Notes: generated by a model not told the origin, from the sequence alone. A DNA stretch of 64,000 nucleotides from JALZHR01 sp036388475 (GCA_036388475.1 DASVRT010000062.1:55237-119236); one strand, 5' to 3'. Positions 25,428 through 35,634 are shown, counted from the stretch's first letter. Numbers and translations: made by a program.

Positions 25428-27986
25428 ATGAAATTAGAACTTGAATCAACCGCTACGACTATGCAAAGTCCATTTGCCGCCGACGATTTATCGCTTAACG
25501 GTTTTGACGCCGCAAAGATAAACGAAATGCTGAAAGCCGGCATCGACGCCGCCAAAGAAGGAAATCGCGCCGAAGCCAGAATGCTGCTTTTACGCGTCTC
25601 CGAAAGCCAGCCCGAGAACGAAACCGCCTGGCTGTGGCTCGCTTCAATCAGCGAATACCCGGAGGAACTGCTCGTTTTTCTGAACAATGTCCTGAACATC
25701 AACCCGCACAACGAGCGCGCGCTGGAATGGTCGAAAGCGACCAAATCACTGCTCGCCAAAACTTTTGTTCAGCGCGGCATCAACGCCTCGCGCGAAAATC
25801 GGAAAGATTTCGCCAGCCAGTGTTTTCATCAGGCTCTCGCGCACGACGAGGCGAACGAGATGGCGTGGCTGTGGCTGGCTTCGGTTGCCGATTCGCCGGA
25901 AGAGAAAGCGGCGCATCTCGAAAAAGTTTTATCGCTGAATCCGGAAAACGAAACCGCGCAAGCCTCGCTCAGAGCAATCCGGCAGCAGGCGTCGCAGGCG
26001 CTTTTGAAAAAGGCGAACGTGGCGGCGATTTCCGGCGAGCACGAAGCGGCGCGCGAGATGCTGGACGAGCTGATGAATTTATCGCCCGAAATGGAAGAAG
26101 CGTGGATTTTAAAAGCTTATCTTTCCGCCGCGCACGAAGAAAAAATCGCCTGTTTTGAAAAAGTTCTGGCGCTCAACCCGGAAAATGAAACGGCGCAGGC
26201 GGGCATCGACTCGCTGAACGCCATCCGGCAGCGAGAGCTTGAGCGGGCAGCGCAAAAAGCTGAATTGGAAAGACTTCAAACTGCGGCGGCTCAACAGACG
26301 GAAGCGCCGGAGTCCGCAGTTCTCAACGAAGTTCCGGAGTTGTTTTTTGATTTAAACTCGGCGGCGCAAAATCATCCGGCGAACGAAGAATATCCCGATT
26401 TCAATTATACGGAAGACGCGGAAGACGATATTCACAAAACTTCAACTGCCGACAGAGCGGAATCGAGCTTTGTGCAGGACGGTCCGACGCAGGAACTGGA
26501 AGAAGAATTTGTGCAAAATCTGGAAGTTCAGTCCGCTTTCGGGCGCGAATTCGAGTCTCAACCCGACGGCGACGAAAACGGTCGGCAAATTCAGGAATTC
26601 TTCGCCGAAGAGAATGCGGAAAACGATTTCCCGGAATCGCCGGTTTCCGAGCCGTCCACCGAAACCGAAGCCGAAGAATTTGCACAGGAAACAGCGCCGG
26701 ACATTCGATTCGCGGAAACGATTTCCGCATCTCGGACGAATGAAATGGACGCTTACGAATCGAAAGATTTTGAAATAATGACAAAAGAAGATTCTTACAC
26801 TCAGGAAAACGTTTCTCAATTCGAAGAAAACTCTCTGAAACAGGACGAAGAAATTTCTCGACCGGCATATTCTGCCGAAGAATTTTTTGAACCCGTCGTA
26901 AAGGAAACCTTCGCGGAACAATCTTTTGTGTCAAACAACGGGCAGCGAGCGGAAAACGCCGTTCAGGAAAATAATTTTCCCGAATACCAGCAGGAAACCG
27001 GGCAAGCTTCCGAAGCCTTCGCGCAAACCGGATTTCTCGCCGCGGAAAACGAAAGCCCGGCTGACGGCGATTTCGAAAGCGTAGACGAGATTGAGGAAAT
27101 CTGCGTTGACGAAACCGAGACGCTCGACAATTATTTTCAGGTCGAAGACGAAAGCGACGAAAATCATTTTGACGAAAGCGAGCGGTCGGAGCCGTATGTC
27201 GAACTGGAAGAAGAAAGTTCAATCGCCGCGCAAAAATCTCTGGCGCAGCCCGCCGCTTTCGACTGCCCGTTCTGCGCGGCGGTCAACGAGCCGCAATCGT
27301 TCGTCTGCCCGTCGTGCCAGGCGGTTTTGACGCTTTCGGATTTGGAAATGCTGCTCTCGAACAGCCAAGCCGACCGCCCTCTGCTGGCGGAAGCGATCGA
27401 GAGAATGGAAAGCGAAATGGCGGCGCGCCCGTTTACCGGCGACGAATTGACGGCGCTCGGCATCGCTCATTTGAACGCGAAAAACCTGCGCCAGGGCTTC
27501 ATTTATTTGCAGCAAGCCTCGCAGATGAACCAAAACAACGTCGTTCTCGGCGGTCAGGTCAACGCGCTGGCGATTCGTCTGGACGAAATCGAACAGCACG
27601 AAAGCAAAACGCAGGAAGCGAAAAGCTGCACGATTCTGGTCGTGGACGACAGCCCCACGGTGCGCAAATTGATTTCCGGCAAGCTCGAAAAAAGCGGTCA
27701 CACGGTCGTTCTGGCGGTTGACGGAATGGACGCGCTGGCGAAAATCAACGAAGTCGTGCCCGATTTGGTTCTGCTCGATATTACGATGCCGCGGATGGAC
27801 GGCTATCAGGTTTGCAAGCTCATTCGCAACAACAACACGACCAAAGATATTCCGGTCGTGATGATTTCCGGCAAAGACGGCTTTTTCGATAAAGTTCGCG
27901 GGCGGATGGCTGGCTCGACCGGCTACATTACGAAGCCTTTCGGACCCGACACGCTGATGCGGACGATTGACGCTTATTTAAATTAA
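25428..27986 (+). CDS. TPR / zinc-ribbon / receiver-domain protein, PilG-like
   Basis: An 852-residue cytoplasmic protein. Residues about 25-285 are tandem helical repeats of TPR type with recurring LLRVSESQPENETAWLWLAS and LEKVLSLNPENETAQ. Residues about 290-605 are acidic, Glu/Phe-rich and probably disordered. A zinc ribbon follows (CPFC 613-616, CPSC 627-630), then a short helical region, and finally a receiver domain (731-852) with LVVDDSPTVRKLI and the phospho-accepting Asp784 in LLLDITMPRMDGY. The CheA hybrid of this operon is the likely phosphodonor. The receiver resembles PilG/PilH; the long fusion is unusual. Confidence 0.88.
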   Translation: MKLELESTATTMQSPFAADDLSLNGFDAAKINEMLKAGIDAAKEGNRAEARMLLLRVSESQPENETAWLWLASISEYPEELLVFLNNVLNINPHNERALEWSKATKSLLAKTFVQRGINASRENRKDFASQCFHQALAHDEANEMAWLWLASVADSPEEKAAHLEKVLSLNPENETAQASLRAIRQQASQALLKKANVAAISGEHEAAREMLDELMNLSPEMEEAWILKAYLSAAHEEKIACFEKVLALNPENETAQAGIDSLNAIRQRELERAAQKAELERLQTAAAQQTEAPESAVLNEVPELFFDLNSAAQNHPANEEYPDFNYTEDAEDDIHKTSTADRAESSFVQDGPTQELEEEFVQNLEVQSAFGREFESQPDGDENGRQIQEFFAEENAENDFPESPVSEPSTETEAEEFAQETAPDIRFAETISASRTNEMDAYESKDFEIMTKEDSYTQENVSQFEENSLKQDEEISRPAYSAEEFFEPVVKETFAEQSFVSNNGQRAENAVQENNFPEYQQETGQASEAFAQTGFLAAENESPADGDFESVDEIEEICVDETETLDNYFQVEDESDENHFDESERSEPYVELEEESSIAAQKSLAQPAAFDCPFCAAVNEPQSFVCPSCQAVLTLSDLEMLLSNSQADRPLLAEAIERMESEMAARPFTGDELTALGIAHLNAKNLRQGFIYLQQASQMNQNNVVLGGQVNALAIRLDEIEQHESKTQEAKSCTILVVDDSPTVRKLISGKLEKSGHTVVLAVDGMDALAKINEVVPDLVLLDITMPRMDGYQVCKLIRNNNTTKDIPVVMISGKDGFFDKVRGRMAGSTGYITKPFGPDTLMRTIDAYLN

Positions 27987-27988
27987 AG

Positions 27989-28046
27989 TGAAAAGGCAAA
28001 AGTAAAAAGGCAAAATTTTAATTCCTTACTTTTGCCTTTTGCCTTC
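27989..28046. repeat. Inverted repeat of AAGGCAA heptamers
   Basis: The left arm (27989-28014) and right arm (28024-28046) carry complementary AAAAGGC/AAAGTAA units. It lies within the chemosensory operon, 8 bases before the cheW start. Confidence 0.8.
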
Positions 28047-28054
28047 TTAATTTT

Positions 28055-28615
28055 ATGCAGGACTTAACGCCCGAAAATTTGGCTGACATTGATTTTTCCT
28101 CGCTGCTGGATTTGCCGGAAGCCAACTCGATTTTTCTCGCCGAAAAGCCGGCGCAGGCTTACGGCGAGAAATACGTCGTTTTCGCGCTCGACGAAGAATT
28201 TTACGCCGTCCATTCAAATCTCGTCGTCGAAGTTTTAAGTCCTCAGCCGGTGACGCCTCTGCCCGGCGTTCCGGAATGGCTTTCGGGCGTTGCAAACTTG
28301 CGCGGCGAGATAATCTCGGTCGTCGATTTGCGAAAATTCTGGAAAAAGAAATCCGCCTCTGTCGCTTCCCCGCTGAAAACCAAACTCATCGTTCTATGCT
28401 CCGCTAAAGACGATACGAAGATTGCATTTGTCATCGACCGCCTGAGCGAAATCGTCACCCTCGCGCCGCAGGACATTAAATTTTCCGCCGCCGATTTTGA
28501 AAATTCTTTTCCGACCCTGTTCGGAAAAGCGGCTCATAAATCGAACACTCTGCTTTTATTCGACGCGGAAAATCTTCTCTCATCGCTCAGCCTCAGCGAG
28601 CTTCAATCCTATTAA
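28055..28615 (+). CDS. cheW: CheW-like coupling protein
   Basis: A 186-residue protein whose residues 40-175 form a CheW domain (KYVVFALDEEFYAVHSNLVVEV, of which FALDEEFYAV is the usual start; GVPEWLSGVANLRGEIISVVDL is the family hallmark). It links chemoreceptors to the CheA kinase in cytoplasmic arrays. The N-terminal 38 residues are an extension without a known domain. In this operon it takes the place of PilI. Confidence 0.93.
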   Translation: MQDLTPENLADIDFSSLLDLPEANSIFLAEKPAQAYGEKYVVFALDEEFYAVHSNLVVEVLSPQPVTPLPGVPEWLSGVANLRGEIISVVDLRKFWKKKSASVASPLKTKLIVLCSAKDDTKIAFVIDRLSEIVTLAPQDIKFSAADFENSFPTLFGKAAHKSNTLLLFDAENLLSSLSLSELQSY

Positions 28616-28629
28616 CCGGAAAGAAAAAT

Positions 28630-30210
28630 ATGGCAAAAACTTCCGCAAATTCCCTGCTCAATTCCTTGAAAGGGAAAATCTGGCTCGCCAGTGTCGGGCT
28701 GGCTTTTTTTATTTGCATCTTCGGCTTGATTTCCTATCTAATCATCTCGTTTTTGACTAACGACACGCTTTACGCCGTCTTTATCCCGTTTGTTTTCGTC
28801 GCTTTTTCGGTCGTCATCTTCGGCTGGTGGCTGGCGGGCGAAGTCGTCGGTCCGGTGGAAAAAGTTTCGCTGCTGGCGAAAAGTCTGGAACGCGGAGTTT
28901 CCGCCGGACTCCCGAAAACTTCCGGCTCGACCGAAACCGACGAGCTTTTGGAAACATTGCAGCGCATCAGCCAGCAGGTGCAGAAACTCGTCACCTCGAT
29001 GGACGAAGCCGCAAACGGCAAGCTCGACGCCGCTTTTTCTTCTAATCCGAGCTCCGACCGCATCAGCCAGACTTTCCAGAAGCTTCTCGCCAAAGTCGCC
29101 GAATCGATTCACGCCAAACAGGATTTGGAAAAACTGGAGCTGGCGGTCAGCCGGCTCTCCGCCGAAGTCGCGGGCGTCAAATCCGGCAATCTGGACGCCG
29201 AAATAAATTCCGATTTTAAAGAAACCAAAGAGCTTTCCGCGACGATAAAATTTCTTATCGAGAATTTGAGCGAAATCGCCGCGCTCGTTAAAAACAATTC
29301 TTCCGGCGCGCACCACGCGGTCGTCGAATTGCGGAAAATGATTCAGGAATTGATTCAGCAGGACGAAAACCGCGTGCAGGAAATGAATCAGGCTTCCGTG
29401 TCGCTGAAAAAAGTTCCGCAGATTGTCCAGAAAATTTCCGAAGAGCTTTCCGGCTCGGCGCAAACCGCGAATCATTCAATCGAAAAAGCACGTCAGGGAA
29501 CGCAGGCGGCGCAGCAGAACCTCAATGCCGTCAGCGTTTTGCGCAAACAAATCCAGGAAGCCGCGACCCGCGTCCAGCGCCTGAACGAACGCTCGCAGGA
29601 AATCAACAAAATCGCGAAAACGATTGAAGATTTGGCGCACCGAACCAGTCTGGTCGCGCTTAACGCTTCGATTCAGGCAACGGAACTCGGCGAAAAAGGT
29701 CACGGCTTTGCGGTCGTCGCCGAAGAAGTCGAACGCCTCGCGGAACGCGCGGGCAATACCAATAAACATATCTCGACGCTGAATCAGGCGATTCAGACGG
29801 AAATCGGCGAGGTCGCCCGCTCGCTGGAAACGACGGTCGGCGAAACGGCGAATCTTTCCAAATACGCGATTGAAACCGGCAACGCGCTCGGCGAGATGGA
29901 ACGCTATATCGCCACGGTTTTGAATTTGCAGAACAAAGTGATGTCTTACACGCGCGAGCAGACGAACGAAACTGAAAAGGCTTTCGAGGTGTTTATCGAC
30001 GGCATTTCGGAAACGGAAAACGCGGCGGCGAATCTGAAAGAATCCGCCGGAAAGCTGACGAAACTGGCTGACGCGATGGAAGAATTACAGCAGGCGGTCG
30101 CGCCGCTCAAGCTGCCGAGCGGCGACGGCGACGAAGAAACGGAAGCCGCGCCGAATTCGTTTGCCAACTCAAATTTTCCCGCCGCTTTCGAAGAAGAAGT
30201 TTCCGCGTAA
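28630..30210 (+). CDS. Methyl-accepting chemotaxis protein without periplasmic domain (PilJ-like)
   Basis: This 526-residue receptor has two closely spaced membrane segments (about 20-40 and 48-70) with only a short loop between them, so it has no periplasmic sensing domain. A HAMP-like linker and long coiled coil follow, then the signalling tip ALNASIQATELGEKGHGFAVV with EEVERLAERAGN. Signals are probably cytoplasmic or from the membrane. It stands 14 bases after cheW and is paralogous to the next gene. Confidence 0.92.
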   Translation: MAKTSANSLLNSLKGKIWLASVGLAFFICIFGLISYLIISFLTNDTLYAVFIPFVFVAFSVVIFGWWLAGEVVGPVEKVSLLAKSLERGVSAGLPKTSGSTETDELLETLQRISQQVQKLVTSMDEAANGKLDAAFSSNPSSDRISQTFQKLLAKVAESIHAKQDLEKLELAVSRLSAEVAGVKSGNLDAEINSDFKETKELSATIKFLIENLSEIAALVKNNSSGAHHAVVELRKMIQELIQQDENRVQEMNQASVSLKKVPQIVQKISEELSGSAQTANHSIEKARQGTQAAQQNLNAVSVLRKQIQEAATRVQRLNERSQEINKIAKTIEDLAHRTSLVALNASIQATELGEKGHGFAVVAEEVERLAERAGNTNKHISTLNQAIQTEIGEVARSLETTVGETANLSKYAIETGNALGEMERYIATVLNLQNKVMSYTREQTNETEKAFEVFIDGISETENAAANLKESAGKLTKLADAMEELQQAVAPLKLPSGDGDEETEAAPNSFANSNFPAAFEEEVSA

Positions 30211-30231
30211 AAATTTCCCGGAGCCAATCAA

Positions 30232-31764
30232 ATGACGCAAAAATCCATCGTGCAAAACCTTTTAATCAGAATTTCGTCGATTCTTTCGGTCGTTTTCCTG
30301 CTGCTCGGCTTGGTTTTTATGATTGCCGATTATTTCGGCGCGGAATCAAAGACTTATGTCACCCTTTTGGTGGTGTCGCTCGCCGTCGGGCTGGCGATTT
30401 TTTCGATTGCGGCGACGAATTTTTCGATGTTTAAATTGAACAGCGAGATTAAAGAATCGGCTTTTGTCGCCAGCCAGCTCGCGCAGGGCGAAATTTCCTT
30501 TGATTTGGACGAGGACGAAGAATCGAGCGAGATGAAAACCGCGCTCAAACAAATCGCCGATAATCTGGCGGAAAAAACCGCCGTCGCCGACCGGATGGCG
30601 ACGGGCGATTTATCGGCGAACATCGTTCCGCATTCGGAAGCGGACGTTTTCGGCAATGCTTTCCAGAATATGATTGACAAGCTGCGCGTTTTGGTTCAGA
30701 CCGAAGACGAGCGCAACCGGCTGCACAAATCAATCACCAAATTATTAAACGAGGTTTCGGAAGTCGCCGCCGGAGATTTGACCGTGCAGGCGGAAGTTTC
30801 GCCCGAGATGACCGGCGCGATTGCCAAAGCGTTTAATTCGATGACGAAGGAACTGCGCTCGCTCATTAAGCAGGTCAAAGACGTGACTTTTCAGGTCAGC
30901 AATTCGGCGAACGCGATTAACGACACGACCGAACAGCTCGCGCGCGGCAGCGAAGCGCAGGGCTCGCAGATTTCGCGCACGACTTCGGCGATTTCCAGTA
31001 TGGCTTTGCAGATTCAGGAAGTTTCCGACAACGCGCTGCTTTCGGCGCAGGTCGCGGGCGACTCCCTGGACAACGCGCGCTACGGCACGAAAGCCGTGCA
31101 GGACAACATCAACGCGATGAACTCGATTCGCAACCAGGTGCAGGAAACGGCGAAACGCATCAAAAAGCTCGGCGAGCGCTCGCAGGAAATCAGCCAGATT
31201 GTCAATCTGCTCGACGACCTTTCCGACCGCACGAGCCTTTTGGCTTTAAACGCCAGTTTGCAGGCAGCCGCCGCGGGCGAATCGGGACGCGGTTTTGCCG
31301 TCGTCGCCGAAGAAGTCGAACGCCTGGCGGAACGCTCGAACAGTTTAACGCAGCAAATCGCCAATCTCGCGCAGACGATTCAGACGGAAACCAAAGACGT
31401 CGTCGCTTCGATGGAAGAAACGATTCACGAAGTCGTCGTCGGCTCGACGCTCGCCGACAAAGCCGGACACGCGCTCGTCGAAATCGAACAGGTTTCCAAC
31501 CGTCTCGCCGGCTTGATTCAGTCGATTTCCGAATCCGCCAAACAGCAGGCGAACAGCTCCGAAGACATCTCGAAAGCGATGGCGAATATCTCGAAAGTCA
31601 CGGAACTGGTGCAAATCGGCTCGAAACGCGCCGCCGATTCGGTCAAAATGCTCGTCGTTTTGTCGGACGAGCTGCGCGGCTCAGTCGCGCCCTTCAAACT
31701 GCCGGACGAAAAAATTCTGCGGCGAAAATCCGCGCCGGAAACAAACGGAATTTATCTTAATTAA
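30232..31764 (+). CDS. Second methyl-accepting chemotaxis protein, paralogue of the preceding one
   Basis: A 510-residue receptor with two membrane segments (about 13-35 and 40-62), a HAMP region, a coiled coil and the signalling tip ALNASLQAAAAGESGRGFAVV followed by EEVERLAERSNSL. Layout and tip match the upstream receptor, so the pair probably arose by tandem duplication. No CheR or CheB methylation enzymes are in the operon. A heptamer hairpin separates it from the CheA gene. Confidence 0.93.
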   Translation: MTQKSIVQNLLIRISSILSVVFLLLGLVFMIADYFGAESKTYVTLLVVSLAVGLAIFSIAATNFSMFKLNSEIKESAFVASQLAQGEISFDLDEDEESSEMKTALKQIADNLAEKTAVADRMATGDLSANIVPHSEADVFGNAFQNMIDKLRVLVQTEDERNRLHKSITKLLNEVSEVAAGDLTVQAEVSPEMTGAIAKAFNSMTKELRSLIKQVKDVTFQVSNSANAINDTTEQLARGSEAQGSQISRTTSAISSMALQIQEVSDNALLSAQVAGDSLDNARYGTKAVQDNINAMNSIRNQVQETAKRIKKLGERSQEISQIVNLLDDLSDRTSLLALNASLQAAAAGESGRGFAVVAEEVERLAERSNSLTQQIANLAQTIQTETKDVVASMEETIHEVVVGSTLADKAGHALVEIEQVSNRLAGLIQSISESAKQQANSSEDISKAMANISKVTELVQIGSKRAADSVKMLVVLSDELRGSVAPFKLPDEKILRRKSAPETNGIYLN

Positions 31765-31866
31765 GTGGTCGGCAGTCAGTTGGCAGTTGTTGGTTGAAAT
31801 AAATTCAAGAACCTGAGTTTCAGTCAATCGGCAACGAACAACTGAGCACCGACCACTGAGCACTTA
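31764..31866. repeat. Inverted repeat of seven-base units between receptor and CheA genes
   Basis: The left arm reads in sevens as GGTCGGC, AGTCAGT, TGGCAGT, TGTTGGT; the right arm as AGTCAAT, CGGCAAC, GAACAAC, TGAGCAC, CGACCAC. The outer ends AGTGGTCGG and CCGACCACT are exactly complementary. Confidence 0.8.
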
Positions 31867-31868
31867 TT

Positions 31869-34766
31869 ATGGACGCTGAACTCTTACAGGGATTTATCGA
31901 AGAAGCGCAGAGCTATCTGCCGACGATTCGGCAGGGCATCGAGCTTTACGCCGGCGACTGCTCACGGACGGAAGATTTAAAAACGGCTTATCGTCAGGTG
32001 CACACGATAAAAGGCGCGGCTTTGATGGTCGGGCTGGCGGAAATCGGCGCGTTCGCCAAGACGTTTCAAGACGAGCTGGACGAGATTGTTTCCGCGAAAG
32101 CTTTTTTGTCGAAAGCGCAAGCCGCCGATTTTTTTAATAAAACCGCGCTGCTCGAAGAAATGTTTGCCAACATCGAATTAAGCGTCGAGCCGGAAGCGCC
32201 GGAAAATTTCGAGTCGGGAAAGTCGGAAAATTTTTCCTTTGAAGAAAGTTTATTTGAAATTCCGCCGTCGCGGATTGAGACTGTTTTTTCAGTGGGAGGC
32301 TTTGAAATCGACAAGGAAATGCTCGAAGTTTTCGCGCTCGAAGCCGAAGAACATCTGCGCACCATCACCGCCAATCTCAATCTGCTGGAACAAAATCCCA
32401 ATAACCGCGAGGCGCTGCTGGAAATCCGCCGCAGCTCGCACACTTTGAAAGGCTCAGCCGGAATCGTCGGTTTTCAGAAGCTTTCCGCGCTGGCGCACGT
32501 GCAGGAAGATTTGCTCGATTATCTGGCGGAAAACGAAACCGGGAACGCCGTCGATAACAAAGCGGTGGTCAAGATTCTGATGGCTTCGACCGATTGTCTG
32601 GAAGCTTTGAGCGCGGGCAAGGATTCGCCCGAACTCGAACAAAAAATCGCGGAAATAATCGCCGGTTTCCGACAGGTTTTAGCGCAACTGAAAGCCTCCG
32701 AGCTGCCCGGCGTTGCGGAAACGGAAATTCCGATGCCGACTGCTCTAAACGAATTTAAAACGCCGGAAACTCCGAATGAAATTCAAATGCCGGTCATTCA
32801 AACTCCGGCGGCGCTGACCGCGAGCGAGCCGAAAATTGAAGCCGTCGAATCTCCCGAAATTCACCAGACGTCGCCGGAAATTCACCAGACGCAGAGCAGC
32901 GCCGCACAAAACCGCGCGGTCATTCGCGTTTCGCTCGAAAGATTTGACGATTTGGTCAAGCTGGTCAGCGCGATGGTCGTCAGCCGCTCGGCTTTCGAAC
33001 AGCGTTTATCGAATCTTAAAAGACAGGTCGAGGAGCTTCATCACAGCACGCGCCGCCTCCAGCGCCTGAGCGGAAAAATCGAAACCGATTTCGGCGCCGC
33101 CGGAAATGCTCATCTGCCGCCGCCGCAGTCCTACAGCTTTGCGAAAGAGCCGGTCTACCCGTTTGACTCGCCCGGAGAAGAATTCGATTTGCTCGAATTC
33201 GACCGTTACACCGAGTTTAATCAAACGACGCGCGAGCTGGTCGAAACGACTTCGGACACCTCCGCCATTAACAGCGAGATGGATAATCTGGTCGCCAATC
33301 TCAGCCTGCTTTTCGACACCCAGCGCAGCTTGTTTGACGAGATGCAGGACAAGCTCATAAGGCTCCGAATGGTGCCGCTGTCGACGCTGGAATCGCGCCT
33401 GCAACGCACGGTGCGCGTGGCGGCTGACGAAGAAGGAAAATCCGTCGATTTGACGATGGATTGCGACAATCTGGAGATTGATTCGGAAATTCTGCACGTG
33501 ATTGTCGAGCCGCTGCTGCATCTTTTGCGCAACGCCGTCGCGCACGGCATCGAATCCGCCGAAACCCGGCAAATGCTGGGCAAACCGTCAAAAGGTCTTA
33601 TCACGCTGCGGGCATACAGCGAAGGCACGCACATTATTTTAAACGTCACGGACGACGGGCGCGGAATCGTCGCCGCCGCGCTGAAGAAAAAAGCCGCCGG
33701 ACTCGGCTTTATCTCGCCGTCCGAAGCCGCGATGATGAGCGAAGAAGACGCTTTTTCGCTGATTTTTCTGCCCGGACTTTCCACCTCGACTTCCGTGAAT
33801 CAGGTTTCCGGACGCGGCGTCGGGATGAACGTCGTGAAATCCAGCATTATGCGCCAGCAAGGCTCGATTTCCGTCAAAAGCGTGCCGCAGAAAGGAACCA
33901 GCTTTATGCTGCGCGTCCCGACGACTCTCGCCATCACGCGCGTTTTACTGGTCAAATCTTCGGGTCAGACATTTGCGTTTCCGCTCAAAATCGTGCGTCG
34001 CGTAACGGAGATTTCGCAGAAAGATTTTGAAACGGCGAAACGCGAAAACTCGCTTAATATCAACGGCAAAAATTACGGCTTGGCTCATCTGAACGAGCTT
34101 TTGGGCTTGCCGTTGCAGCCCGCGCCGCCGGAAAACGCGCGGGTTTTGCTTTTGCTGATTGAGACTTCGGAAAATCCTTACGCGCTGGCAATCGAGCAGA
34201 TTTTGAAACCCGAAGAAATCGTCATCAAACCGCTCGGCAATCCTTTAAAAAGCGTGCCTGAATTTCTGGGCGCGACTATTTTAGGCGACGGCTCGGTCGT
34301 GCCGGTGCTCGATTTGATTCCGCTTTTGCAGAAAAGCACCGCGCGGATGAGAAAACAAAGACCGCCGGTTGAAAACCGAAAACCGAAAACCGAGTTCTCG
34401 GTTTTGATTGTTGACGACAGCCCGAGCGTCAGGCAAATCAATTCGAAGATTGTCAAAAATGCCGGCTGGCAGGTTTTGGTCGCCAAAGACGGGCTGGAAG
34501 CGCTGGAAACTCTGCAAGCCGCCAGCGAGCTGCCCGACGTGATTTTAACCGATGTGGAAATGCCGCGGATGGACGGCTACGAGCTGCTCGCCACGCTCCG
34601 GCGGCAGGAGCGCCTGCGCCGGATTCCGGTCGTCATGATTACCTCGCGCGCGGGCGAAAAACATCGCCGGAAGGCTTTCGATTTGGGCGTCTCGGAGTAT
34701 CTGACCAAACCTTACGAAGATAATATTTTGCTGGATAAAATAAAAACTTTAGCTAATTTTAAATAA
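31869..34766 (+). CDS. CheA hybrid histidine kinase with two Hpt domains and a receiver (ChpA-like)
   Basis: A 965-residue cytoplasmic kinase. Hpt1 (1-105) has His45 in VHTIKGAALM; Hpt2 (about 150-260) has His191 in SHTLKGSAGIVGF. A Pro/Glu/Thr linker follows, then a dimerisation region, a CheA-type ATPase (about 500-680: LLRNAVAHGIES, TDDGRGI, GRGVGMNVVKSSI), a CheW-like domain (about 690-825), and a C-terminal receiver with Asp895 in VILTDVEMPRMDGYELL. The array of Hpt domains plus terminal receiver matches ChpA of the Pil-Chp system, which controls type IV pilus twitching and cAMP. No pil structural genes lie in the window. Confidence 0.94.
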   Translation: MDAELLQGFIEEAQSYLPTIRQGIELYAGDCSRTEDLKTAYRQVHTIKGAALMVGLAEIGAFAKTFQDELDEIVSAKAFLSKAQAADFFNKTALLEEMFANIELSVEPEAPENFESGKSENFSFEESLFEIPPSRIETVFSVGGFEIDKEMLEVFALEAEEHLRTITANLNLLEQNPNNREALLEIRRSSHTLKGSAGIVGFQKLSALAHVQEDLLDYLAENETGNAVDNKAVVKILMASTDCLEALSAGKDSPELEQKIAEIIAGFRQVLAQLKASELPGVAETEIPMPTALNEFKTPETPNEIQMPVIQTPAALTASEPKIEAVESPEIHQTSPEIHQTQSSAAQNRAVIRVSLERFDDLVKLVSAMVVSRSAFEQRLSNLKRQVEELHHSTRRLQRLSGKIETDFGAAGNAHLPPPQSYSFAKEPVYPFDSPGEEFDLLEFDRYTEFNQTTRELVETTSDTSAINSEMDNLVANLSLLFDTQRSLFDEMQDKLIRLRMVPLSTLESRLQRTVRVAADEEGKSVDLTMDCDNLEIDSEILHVIVEPLLHLLRNAVAHGIESAETRQMLGKPSKGLITLRAYSEGTHIILNVTDDGRGIVAAALKKKAAGLGFISPSEAAMMSEEDAFSLIFLPGLSTSTSVNQVSGRGVGMNVVKSSIMRQQGSISVKSVPQKGTSFMLRVPTTLAITRVLLVKSSGQTFAFPLKIVRRVTEISQKDFETAKRENSLNINGKNYGLAHLNELLGLPLQPAPPENARVLLLLIETSENPYALAIEQILKPEEIVIKPLGNPLKSVPEFLGATILGDGSVVPVLDLIPLLQKSTARMRKQRPPVENRKPKTEFSVLIVDDSPSVRQINSKIVKNAGWQVLVAKDGLEALETLQAASELPDVILTDVEMPRMDGYELLATLRRQERLRRIPVVMITSRAGEKHRRKAFDLGVSEYLTKPYEDNILLDKIKTLANFK

Positions 34767-34819
34767 ACTATCTGCGCTGAAACAATTATTAAAATAAGAG
34801 TTTTTCGCATAAATTATCT

Positions 34820-35536
34820 TTATTTTCGCGGCGGCTGGCTCGGACGAATCTCGATTTTGCTCGGCAGGCTGCGCGCCTTGTGATTGAGCAAATCCAGAAC
34901 CGCCTGAGCGATGTCGGCGGGCTGCAATTGCCAGGCGTTTTCCGGCGAAACCGAGCCTCCGCCGAATTCCGTGTTGACCGAACCCGGGCAAATCAGGCTG
35001 ACTTTAATATTATCGTGCCGGACTTCCTGCATCATCGCTTCGGTGAATCCGTTTAAGCCGAATTTCGAAGCGTTGTAAGCCGCCATTTTCGGATGCGCGT
35101 TTTGTCCGGCAAGCGAGGAAACGTTTATGATGTAGCCGCCGCGGCGTTCGCGCATCAGCGGAATCGCGTAATGACAGGTGTAGAAAACGCCGAACAGGTT
35201 CGTTTCCAGAACCCATCGAAACTCGTCCGGCTCGATTTCGTCAACCGTTTTGCCGAAGATGCCGACGCCCGCGTTATTGACCAGAATATCGACGCCGCCG
35301 AAGACGCGCAAGGCTTCGTCAAACATCATTTTCACCTGCGCTTCCGAGCGCACGTCGCAGACTTCGCCGCCAACTTTGCCGAGCGCGGAAAGCTGTTCCA
35401 GCGTTTGCTTGAGGACGAATTTATCGCGCGCGCAAACGAAAACGCTGGCGCCTGTCTTTAACAAACTTTCGGCGACGGCGCGCCCGATGCCTTTTGTGCC
35501 GCCGGTCACGACGGCGATTTTTCCATCTAAATTCAT
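34820..35536 (-). CDS. Short-chain dehydrogenase/reductase
   Basis: A 238-residue classical SDR. The NAD(P)-binding glycine motif VTGGTKGIGRAVAESL, the NNAGVG motif, the catalytic Ser (INVSSLAG) and the YxxxK pair (AYNASKFGL) are all present. The substrate is unknown; the close similarity to 3-oxoacyl reductase-like enzymes is general to the family. It converges with the CheA gene and is probably transcribed alone. Confidence 0.92.
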   Translation of the reverse strand: MNLDGKIAVVTGGTKGIGRAVAESLLKTGASVFVCARDKFVLKQTLEQLSALGKVGGEVCDVRSEAQVKMMFDEALRVFGGVDILVNNAGVGIFGKTVDEIEPDEFRWVLETNLFGVFYTCHYAIPLMRERRGGYIINVSSLAGQNAHPKMAAYNASKFGLNGFTEAMMQEVRHDNIKVSLICPGSVNTEFGGGSVSPENAWQLQPADIAQAVLDLLNHKARSLPSKIEIRPSQPPRK

Positions 35537-35634
35537 TGAATTTTAAAAATTACTTTAAAGTTATTTTTCGCTCTGAATCCCGCGCAGCCCGGTCAGACAC
35601 AAAGCCGGAATAATTCTTCTCACAAACCGTTTCT

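Noticed and set aside
25163..25444. A 93-residue plus-strand frame before the TPR-receiver gene
   Set aside because: It is Phe/Leu/Ser-rich from AT-rich DNA, overlaps the next start, covers a terminator-like hairpin, and has no Shine-Dalgarno or recognisable motif.
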